DNA of 64,000 bases, taken from positions 108,621,640 through 108,685,639 of the forward strand of contig NW_026262712.1 in assembly GCF_021869535.1 (NCBI RefSeq), written 5' to 3'. This stretch comes from Mytilus californianus (Eukaryota > Mollusca > Bivalvia > Mytilida > Mytilidae). The notes under the pieces are model-generated. The model was given only the letters and a program-made list of their open reading frames with translations. It searched no databases and was not told the DNA's origin. The position numbers and the translations under genes were made by a program. Shown in pieces: positions 34,977 to 44,918 of the stretch (positions are counted from its first letter, which is position 1; each line of letters begins with the position of its first letter).

Positions 34977-36958
34977 TTCTTCTTAAACTGATTAATGAGG
35001 ATCAAACCGGATATGTAAAAAATCGTTTTATTGGATTTTATTTAAGGCAAATCCAAGATATAATGGACTATGCAGAATCAAACGGAATAGATGGAGTTAT
35101 TATATTTGTTGATTTTACAAAAGCTTTCGATTCTTTGGAATGGGAATTCGTGTTAAGCGTTCTAAAGCATGTTTGGTTTTAATGAATCATTCATATCATG
35201 GGTGGAAACCCTGTATTAGGGAATACAGACGTGTGTGATAAATAATGGATGGGTATCCGAAATATTTGAAAACACTAGAGGAATTCGTCAAGGTTGTCCT
35301 TTATCGGCTTTACTTTTTGTTTTATCAGTCGAAATTATGGCCGAGCGATTAAGGCAAACCTCAGACATTAAAGGTATTCGTATTACTATAGGTAATAAAA
35401 CACACAGCATCAAAATATCACAATTGGCTGATGATACAACACTTTTTTTTAGTTCAAAATCAGATATATCAAAAGCTATGAATATAATTGAAACATTTGG
35501 TTCTTTCTCAGGTCTGAAGTTTAACCGTAATAAAACAGAAGGAATTTGGATTGGGGAGCTTAAAAATAGCATAGATAAAATTGAATGCATACGCTGGACA
35601 GACAAACCCGTTAAAGCTTTAGGCATTTATTTTGGTCACGACAAACACCAATGTGAAAATTAAATTGGGAACCTAAAATAGATAACATGAAATCATTAAT
35701 TAAAACTTGGGAAAAAAGAAAATTAATAATGATTGGGAAAATATTGATCATAAAATCTTTAATATTACCAAAATTTACATTTTTGGCTACTTCGAGCAAT
35801 GTTCCAGATATTTACCTAAAAGAAATTGATAGCTGCTGTTTCAAATATATTTGGGAGGGAAAAATGACAAAGTAAAAAGAAACACACTTATCGGAGAATA
35901 CCAAAAAGGGGGATTAAAAATGATTGACTTTAACAGTTATTTTACAGCACTGAAAGCTTCATGGGTGTCCAAATTAACAACAACCGAACTGCCGAACTGG
36001 AAGATTATTCCTACTAAATCTTTTAACACTCTTGGTAAAAACTTTCTTGTCTTTAACATGAATTTAGATAACATAAAATCACTAAATGAACTTTGAAACA
36101 TACCTAATTTTTATTTACAAGTAATTTCAAGTTGGGTGAAAACAGGAGGAGGTTTAACAAAATTTTCTGATCACTTTTCGGGTATCAGAAAACAGATTAT
36201 TTGGGGAAATAGATATATTAAAAATCGCAATAAAAGTTTGTTCTTCCCGAACTGGGTTAAAAGTGGATTGGTGTATATTAACGACATACTGGATAGTGAG
36301 GGAAAATTATCCGAAAGCTTTATTTTAAAAAAGTTAAAGAATAAATCAAACTGGATTGCAGAGTTTAAGATGTTAAAATCTTGCATTCCAAAAGAATGGC
36401 TGCAAGTTTTAAAAAAAGAAAACTCCGTTAAGAGTATAATCAATATTTGTAAAGATGAATTGAGATGGTAAAATAAACAAATTGAAGCAAAATATATCAA
36501 CAATAAAATACTCTATAATACTTTAATAGATAAAAAATATACAAAGCCAATCGATATTAATATTTGGACAAGATATTTAAAATTAGAATACACACCACAT
36601 ATGTCATTTGTATACGATTTTATATTCAAAATTTTAACAGAAAACAATTGAAAATTTTCAGATGGAAACTACTTCAGTATATTATTCCTACAAAGCAGTA
36701 ACTATTAAGATGGAAATATCTGAGAATGATAAATGCAATTTTTGTAAAACAGAAGAAGAAGATTACTTGCATTTCTTTATTACATGTTCGTTTTTGAAAG
36801 ATTTTTGGGAGAGGGTACATTATCTTCTAGCAAAAATGAATTTTCATAACAAGGTATTAGCAAAACATATAGTATTTGGATACAAAATATCAGACCAGGG
36901 GTATTATGGTTTTAACTATTTTTTGACAGTTTTAGGTTTTTGTATTTACAAGTCGTAA
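34977..36958 (+). pseudogene. LINE ORF2 remnant (RT to zinc module)
   Basis: Frames in order are: about 34980-35160 with EDQTGYVKNRFI and FVDFTKAFDSLEWEF (first catalytic Asp); 35235-35663 with GIRQGCPLSALLFVLSVE and the active-site box LADDTTLFF (Leu in place of the usual Tyr/Phe), then GLKFNRNKTEGIWIG and KALGIYFG; 35687-36096 and 36136-36471, the thumb/connection region; and 36662-36958 with CNFCKTEEEDYLHFFITCSF, the Cys-X2-Cys ... His ... Cys module. It resembles L1-type LINEs more than the element at 1524-5105. Multiple frameshifts and stops show it is dead; the N-terminal endonuclease was lost by truncation. Confidence 0.85.
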
Positions 36959-37236
36959 AGGAAAAAATTAAATTTTTAAATGTGTATGATATGTTTATAA
37001 AAGAAATACAAAGGGTTATGAATGAGAACACTACAGTATCTCAAAATGTATTTTTCATTAATTTAAAAAGATTGATATGATAGAAAAAAACGTTTATATT
37101 TTATTATATTCTGAGTATTGTCCTGGATACTCAGAAAGTATTTCACAGGGATACTTTATTGGAGCTTGGACAGTGAAGTAAAATTGTAACAAGCATTCTG
37201 AAGAATAAAGATAATTTATTTGTTGTTAAAAAAAAA
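34977..37236 (+). mobile_element. 5'-truncated LINE with poly(A) and 9-bp target duplication
   Basis: The element starts at TTCTTCTTAAACTG right after GAGATGAGC (34968-34976) and ends in nine A's right before a second GAGATGAGC (37237-37245). It lies inside an M1 repeat: upstream GTCCTAGGTTATTG and downstream AAACCCGCCACATTATTT are the two halves of M1. It encodes RT and C-terminal parts of ORF2 in several broken frames. The layout (truncated 5' end, A-tail, short target duplication) is classic target-primed reverse transcription. Confidence 0.9.
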
Positions 37237-37245
37237 GAGATGAGC

Positions 37246-37560
37246 GCTTGAAAATATGTTCAAACCCGCCACATTATTTATGTTCTTGTCCCTGTAATTC
37301 AATGGCTGTCGTTCGTTGCAGTCTGTCATATTTATTTTTCGTTTATTGTTTGGTCTTAAAGCAGATCATTGGTTTTCTCATTTGAATTGTTCATATTTTG
37401 TCTTGTTGGGGTATTTTAAACATGACTTTGGTTTGTGTTTTTGCTCATTGTTGAAGGTCATGCGGTTACATTAAGTTGCGTACATTCACTTCGTTTGACC
37501 TCTGATGGATATTTGTTTCATTGGCAATCATACCGCATTTTCTTATTTGTTATTGTAGTA
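37246..37560 (+). repeat. 3' half of an M1 repeat split by the LINE
   Basis: It resumes at AAACCCGCCACATTATTT and runs through AATGGCTGTCGTTCG to GGCAATCATACCGCATTTTC. The 5' half lies at 34925-34976. Confidence 0.75.
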
Positions 37561-37616
37561 AAAATTGATTATAGTTTAAATGATTTTATGGTAGTTTAAA
37601 ACAAGATTTAATATTA

Positions 37617-40350
37617 GACGTGTTACGAAATAGTATATACTCGACGCTGAGGTTGACAAATTAGACTTTAAATGCCGGTATCGTATCAAAACACAAAAGT
37701 GATTTCAATATTTAAATTACCTGTGTACCAATTGAATCTTGTGTTTAAACTGCATCAGAGAATATAATTGTATTATATCTCTCTGACTGCATAGTACTGA
37801 TGTCCACGTAAATTTGTTCCTTATAACAGACTTCCCTTTGATCTCTTTATGATGGACATTTCATTATAAATATTCATAATGGAACTAAAAATGTCCATAA
37901 CAATAATTCCTTGAGGAATAAAAATTATGAATCCCATAATATTTCTTCCTTTTGGAACACTGACAGGAGGAAAGAGTATTGCAGAAAGGATATGAAATCC
38001 AGAAGAAAAGAGAGAAGGAAAGCCGAGAAAAAGAAGAAATAGATGAGAGAAACAATCCCTCCCACCCTCCGACCACCAACCCTTATTACACATTTACTTG
38101 CTTTTTTGATTATTTGATTATTTGTTGCAAACAATGAAGAACCGACTTATTTTATAATATGATGTGAGTCCAGCTGGCGGGTGCTCGGACGTGCAGGCGA
38201 GCGGGAGAAGAGGGTACTTTGTACAATGCCACGGTATTTCTATACATAGAAAATGTGCAACTCTTTTTATTGATTTATTTGGATATAGTCTTCTTTTTTT
38301 TTCGGAGTTTGAACCTTCGTGAATTTTTGGCAATTGTACATATCATGCATATGACCAACATGACACCTCTATATCCTCGCTTGCCCTTATTAGACCTTGG
38401 GAATGATTTTATAATATAATAATCTGTTAATGCCTACTCAGGAAAAGCTTAATTTCCCTTATATTATTTTCATTTAAAATGTTACTGGTTCGACCCAACG
38501 AAATGAGAAACTTTAGAAAAAGACATCCTATACATATTCATGCACAGTTTTAAAACATTTCGAATTGTAGTTTTGAGGTCTGAAATTGTCTTACCCGTTT
38601 GACCACCTTTCAAACTTTCCGAAAAGTCTCAGGCATGGTGTTTCTTTGTTCATTTCTTTAACTTTAACTTTTAACTAAGTCTTAGGATAAAACAGTTAAA
38701 ACTGACATTGTAATTTCTCTTGTAAGGGTTCTATGTCAAATGTTACTCGTTTTTCGCCTGTTTGACATCTTAAATACACATTTCAGCATATTTCTGTTCA
38801 TGCTTCAAGTGCACAAATACATACTTACATGTTACTTTTATTATTCTTCCCTTAGTTTATTTATTTTGTATTTACATTGTGTCATAGGGCAAATTTATTT
38901 GTTCAGTGTATGTTCAATGGTGTTTATATGTCCTTTGATTGAGTTAATCTATTTCAGTTGATATTTTATAGTGTGTCTTTCTATGTTGTGATGTTACACT
39001 ACTGTTTCAGAAAAAAGGGTGAAGGTTTGGTACCATTAAAACGTTTAAACCCGCTGCATTTGTTTGCACCTGTCCTAAGTCAGGAATCTGATGTTCAGTA
39101 GTTGTCGTTTGTTGATGTGGTTCATAAGTGTTTCTCATTTCTCGTTTTTTATATAGATTAGACCGTTGGTTTTCCCGTTTGAATGGTTTTACACTAGTAA
39201 TTTTTTTGGGGCCCTTTATAGCTTACTGTTCGGTGTGAGCCAAGGCTCCGTGTTGAAGACCGTACTGTGACCTATAATGGTTTACTTTTATAAATTTTGA
39301 CTTGGATGGAGAGTTGTCTCATTATCACTCATACCACATCTTCTTATATCTATTAGATACAAATATAAATACCTTTTAGTCGACCGTAGAATAATTGCGA
39401 CAACTACGTGGCTGGTGGCATAAAATGCCCGCAGCGTTAGGGCCAATTAACAGCAATTGTCATGCCAGTTACAGACCACACACGGAACCTCGGGCACAGT
39501 TTTATTCCAGATACCGGCATTGCATACATACGCATGTTTTTGTGGACAATAAATAGGAATCATGTACATTGTTTTTGTAAAATTCACAACCAGTAGTTTC
39601 ATAGGACAACAGGATGATGCTCAACAGTTTAATTTACTGCCTTCAATTGACCAGGTATGGAATTAGATTTCCCACAGGATTTTGTCGTTTTAGGTAATAA
39701 AATATACCGCATGTTGTTCTCCACTCGTTACCCTCTATAGGCGTCGTAAACTTAGAGCTACATGTAGACCAAGAACAGAAAGAATATAATGTAAAAAGTG
39801 AACTTGCGATTATCGTTCGGGATTTCGGGTATATGTTGAACACGCTACTAGCCGCTAAAAACTTTCAAACTCAAAATCAACCCGACCAGACTTTAGAGCT
39901 TTGTGCGGGTTTAGTAGAGAACGATTGATTGTTGTTTGTTGTTCGTCCACTGACAAATATTTCATTCATTTTCAGAACGAGATTAAGTAGTAGAGGGTCA
40001 GATTGATAATTATGCTTGAAGAACAGTAATTAATATAAAAAAATCAAACTGGCTTATTATGTGATTTTTTTCAAATCTAGAAGTGCATACTTGAATTACC
40101 ATCAACCCCCTCCCCCGTACACACGTACACCTTTCCCGTCCTATAGTCATAAGCAATGGTATCAGAAAATAATCTTTCTAAATTAATATAATTTCAAATG
40201 AACGAAAGAAGTGTGTAGGATACCTGGTTAATATCACGCAAATTGAATTTCACCTGTTTTAATCGTTAATCAATGTTTTGACACAGTCCCCACATTTAAA
40301 GTCTAATTTGTCAACCTCAGCGTCGAGTATATACCTTTTCGTAACACGTC
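37617..40350. mobile_element. 2.7-kb TIR element with TA target duplication
   Basis: The left end GACGTGTTACGAAA, with CGACGCTGAGGTTGACAAAT inside it, is repeated inverted at the right end (…CAACCTCAGCGTCG … TTTTCGTAACACGTC). About 58 bases match with two differences, and weaker pairing continues inward. TA flanks both ends (37615-37616 and 40351-40352). No transposase is recognised; the body holds an M1-type repeat (38730-39350) and unique sequence. The TA duplication suggests a Tc1/mariner-type origin. Confidence 0.75.
38730..39350 (+). repeat. Dispersed repeat, longer M1 variant
   Basis: It contains GAGCCAAGGCTCCGTGTTGA, ACCGTACTGTGACCTATAA and GGAGAGTTGTCTCATTATCA. The closest match is the inverted copy at 62885-63500 (GGAGCCTTGGCTCACACC), which also shares the part upstream around GTTTGCACCTGTCC/GTGTCTTTCTATGTTG. 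Confidence 0.7.
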
Positions 40351-40630
40351 TATTTACATTACAGAAATGTTTTTTTTTGACAATTCACTTTCGAAAAATA
40401 TTTATACAATAATATTCAAAATACACGTATACCTTACAATCATTGTGTACAACAAATATAGTTGACCAATTACTTATAGAATCTTTTAAAAATACGGATC
40501 GACCACGAAAACGTAATCGTGAGGTCATTGTCAAATGAACCCTTTCTTTGAGGACCAATATACTAAATATAGTTTTTGTATTTTTCATAATAAGTGAACA
40601 ATTTACGTGACAAAATACTATTATAGGATT

Positions 40631-40771
40631 AAACGTCTTTTTAAAGAAATTTATTGGTGTATAAACTAGACAAATTCACTCACATACAAATAAAAGTCCG
40701 AAGGACTTTTATGATGTTTGTGAGTGACTTTGTCCAGTTTATACACCAATAAATTCCTTTAAAAATGCGTT
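40631..40771. repeat. Long hairpin-forming inverted repeat
   Basis: Two arms of about 69 bases face each other around AAAAGTCCGAAGGACTTTT. The outer parts are TTTATTGGTGTATAAACT and AGTTTATACACCAATAAA; the middle parts TCACTCACATACAA and GATGTTTGTGAGTGA pair with few mismatches. It lies just outside the TIR element at 37617-40350. It is probably a small transposon or one end of one; no coding content. Confidence 0.8.
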
Positions 40772-41679
40772 TTACTCTTATAATTCTTTAAAATTGGAGA
40801 TAAGGAATTTAATTTCCCCACTCGTAATCTCTATCACACGTAAATTGTATATTTGTGTCACTGAATTGCCCTGGCGCATGAATATATTTTTGGTTAGCGC
40901 AACAAAATGAACTCCATGAAATTTGCTATCTCATAAAATATAAACTACAAAAACATCTTTTTATCATTCAAATGAATGTTTTGTGTTTATTATTTAATTC
41001 AACGATGAAAGCGAAGTGAAAATAAATATAAAGTGTTATTATCGCCGCCATCTTGTTTACATTGGAAACAAATAGTTCCGTCAACGTCGTTTATCCAAAA
41101 TTAATAACTTTTAGAGCCACTACCGGAAGCCCTCTCGACCAATCATATAAACGTATTCCCTAATATGCAAATCATATAAGAATTGTAGCTGTTTAAGCAG
41201 TCGCCAACTATGAACATGAAACGAAGGCAATGGACATATGACAGTCAAAAACTTCATAACATCTGTACATCTGTATACACTTTAGTATGCATCCAAGTCT
41301 TTTACCTTCTTAAATATCAAGATGAGTACAAATTGTTTACGCCGATTTTACCCCGTCAAATTGGCATCCTTATGACTCCTATTCTGCAACTTTCGTCATA
41401 GGCGAGACAAAGATGTCTTTAAAGTTGAAACTTTGAATCCTAAACGTGGTAAGGTTGAAGTCATCCTTTGGACTGTTTTGTGGACAGCATCATCATTAAA
41501 ATTTTGACTGTTACCGCATAGCTGTGTCACATATGACTATCATCTTCCAGTTGTCGTAGCCACAATTCCGTCTTCTTTTCCTTTATTGGAACCTACTTGT
41601 ATTCGATTTTTGTTACTTGCTATTAGTTGCACGACAGGTGCTACTGGTGGAGAAGGAACAACTTCCAATTCCCAGTTAA

Positions 41680-44600
41680 TGCCAGTTTTTGTTGAGGTTC
41701 GTGTTGTTCAGTCTTCAGTTTCCTGTGTAGTTTTTGTGAACTGTCGTGTCTTTTTTGGCAATGGTTATTTCAATTATGTTTTTTATAACACCCTTGGTTT
41801 CTTCTCACTTGTGATAAGTGACAATCATGTGCAAATTTAGAGATTTTGGTAAACACTTGAAAACATTTAAAATGAATTAAATTCCCATACTTGGTCTTTG
41901 GTCTCTGGTGGATAGTTATCTCTTTGGCAATCAAACCACATCTTCTAATGTTTATATTGAAAATTGAATCCTATCTTGTAAAACAAGCCATAAAACCTCT
42001 TTCCTGTCTAAATTCCGTAACGCGACAATTTCGCTTTAAGTTAATGTTCATGTTTGATCAAATTTTATATTTTTCACGAAAACAAAGGACTTTCACTTTT
42101 CTCCTTGATAACATTTTAGCAGTAGGTTGCATGTATTCCCATGGCACATATGTGCCCCTTTGATATTTTACTTGTTTCTCTCCACGAAACACCTCTTCTC
42201 AATATTATCTAACAGAAGTTTTCTAATAGAATCAAATTACCTTTCGAAACATCTGAAATACATTTGCTATAACCCATACAAAGCCTTCTTTGGAAATATA
42301 AATATATAAGATAATAGAACTGTCATGAGAAGATAAAAGCTGTTGTTTTTCTCTTTGACAACATTCATGTACGTTTCGGCAATAAAGTTTATCAACAGGT
42401 TATAATTATTCCCATGACCCCTTTAATAGCACACATTTATTACACATTGCAGTTGAATGACACATTTCAGTTTCTCAAGAGGAATTCTATAATACTTTAA
42501 TTTACAAGAGATGTTTCTCGTTCAACATTAATTATGCTCATTTAATTTTTATGGCGACGTTGTTTATGCAGCTAGTTAATTGAGATGCAATCCATCTGGA
42601 ATTTATGTACCTTGGATAAACTTATTATCTTTGAACTAGTTTTCTGTAACTGTGAGTACTCTAAGGTCAATAATTTGTCTTTTGTCACTTTGTTTTGGGT
42701 TTTTTTTGTGGGTGCTAAATATCGATCTGGTGAGTCAAGCCCTTTCTCAGGCAAAGTTGGCCTTAGAAGGATTTGGCTATTAATTTAGGTCCTTTTTATT
42801 ATATAGCTCTTCAACTGCTGCTGGTGGACTATCAGTCCCCGAGGGTATCATCAGCTCAGTAGTCAGTATTTCGGTACTGACATGATTTGAAACACACCTT
42901 TCTAAATTTGTCCGTTTTATGAATTTTGAAATTATTAAGAAACTAAGGTTTCAGCTCCCTCAGGCAAAGTTTGCCTTAGAAGGATTTGGCTATTAATTTA
43001 GGTCCTTTTTTATTATATAGCTCTTCAACTGTTTCGGCTCTTATACATCCTTGGCTTTCAAATTAAACTTTGAGCGTTCCTGATGAAGGTAAATCCAGAA
43101 AAGCGCTTCAGACGCATGGAATTTATAACGTGGTGTTTTCATTTTTTTTTTTCTAAATCATTTTATGCTTGTTCTAATGTTGTGTTGTTTACACCTTTGT
43201 CAAAGGTTAGGACGACGGTTGAGACTTCACAGACATGTTAAACCTCGACACATTCTTTATGTGCGTGTCCCAAGCCAGAAACATTTGATCGATTAGTTGT
43301 TCGTTGTGGTCTGTCATAATTGTTTTTCGATTAATACTCTTAGCTTTAATCAGAACTTTAGTTTTTGTTGTCGTACTATTTCACATTTTGTTATCCAGGG
43401 TCTTTTATAGTTTATTATATACGGTAATTGTTTTTGCTCATTATTTAAGGTCGTACTGTGACTTGTAGTTGTTTGTATCATTGTACATTTTAGTGGTTAG
43501 TTGGCTCATTGGCCATCATACATCTCCTTGTATCTATATCTCTAAACACAAATAAACCCGAACATACCAAATATTTGCTCAATTCAAAAATGAAAAGCAT
43601 CCTATAAATTTAGTGAGTCCGAAGCGCTTAGAAAAACAAATAATTCTATACGATTAAAATGGATCTCAAAAGAAAAGCCAATTCCACCTGAGGTCAACTT
43701 TGCCTGAGAGAGTTGGAACATTATTTTCTCAATGATTTTTAAATTTATCAACGCAGAATTTTAGAATGATATGAAGCATTCACACTTTTTAAGCCTACAA
43801 AAAGCGATAAAACTCGTTAGAAAACTGGGACGGGAAGTCCCTATATGAATCTGGTCTCCCAGTAACTCTGTGTAAAGATATGAGTGAATTTTCATATTTG
43901 TTAAAATATTATTACTTTTATTTTATAATTTGCTTGTAAAAAATAAGACGTAAATGACTAAAAAATGATATAACGTAATTTATTTCCTAGAGTGCATGGC
44001 CATATTATATTCAATCCTTGACATCTAATATATTAAAAATTATCAATATAATAAAAAATAGAACATCATCCCAAAACAGAATTTAAACTATCGTATGACA
44101 ATGTGGATAGGATGTAATTAAATACCGTTACATTCTTTATATTGTATTGTAATACAACAGAAATAACCTCAATAAACTGTAATAAAATAGGATTTAAAAT
44201 CCGAATTAAATAAAATTCGACGCAATATGAGGATTATGGCGCATTTTTATACTTATAAATCAAGCTTTCATCTGAATGGAATACTCTCTTCATTTCAAGT
44301 TTAATCAGGTTTAAAATCTCCTTTAATGATAAGTATGCACACTAGTTCCTTATAGTTGACACTGTATAAATATATTTCTCTAATTCTTCGTCAATTTATC
44401 CCTTTCTGCACCCATTGTATAAAAAAAAATTTAATCAACGTGTGGTTCGTTTGATCTCAGTTCTTCATTGGTTAAAATCCGATTATGACGTCGAATTTTC
44501 TTGCTTTCCTCTGAATTTCCTATTGTGACGGCATGAAAAAAGGCGACCATGCCTGATGACGTCACATAGAAAGAACACATCTTTTTGCAGATCATTCGAA

Positions 44601-44918
44601 AAGAAGGAATAAATTTGCCTGCGTATTGTTTGAAAATCATTAGAGAAACAGATTCCACCACCAAATCTCGTGTAATACGATATTTATCCACTCTCGACAG
44701 TTAAATTTTAAATATTTAAAACGCTCGGCCAGCCTCGCGTTTTAAATTTAAAAATTTAACTGTCTCGAGTGGATAAATATCGTATCACACTCGATGCAGT
44801 GGTAGAATCTATATGTATCTATCTATCTAGCTTTTTTTCTAAATAGGACCACTTCAATAGGGACTTAAGTTACAGTTATATAATATAGTTATTCTTTACT
44901 TTATGTGTAGCATTTCTT
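41680..44918. repeat. Segmental duplicate of 20490-24092 (3' flank of the SLC26 unit)
   Basis: Shared landmarks in order are GAGGTTCGTGTTGTTCA, ATTCCGTAACGCGACAATTT, TATGGCGACGTTGTTTAT, GTCGTACTGTGACTTGTAG, CCAAATATTTGCTCAATTC, CCGAAGCGCTTAGAAA and TCGACGCAATATGAGG. Family L copies occur here twice (42745-42810 and 42955-43150). No gene other than repeats is seen. Confidence 0.75.
44651..44812. repeat. Long hairpin-forming inverted repeat beside SLC26 copy 3
   Basis: ACGATATTTATCCACTC pairs with GAGTGGATAAATATCGT, and CAGTTAAATTTT...AAAACGC with GCGTTTT...AAATTTAACTG, around a short GC-rich loop (TCGGCCAGCCTC). Weaker pairing extends outward (GATTCCACCACC with GGTAGAATC). Arms are about 70 bases. 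Copy 2's matching flank lacks it, so it is a later insertion about 110 bp beyond the stop codon of copy 3. Confidence 0.8.

Noticed and set aside
41040-41055. YY1-like motif GCCGCCATCTTG
   Set aside because: A single match to a short motif far from any gene; similar GGCGGCCATCTTG appears by chance or by repeat in the foldback element near 16363.
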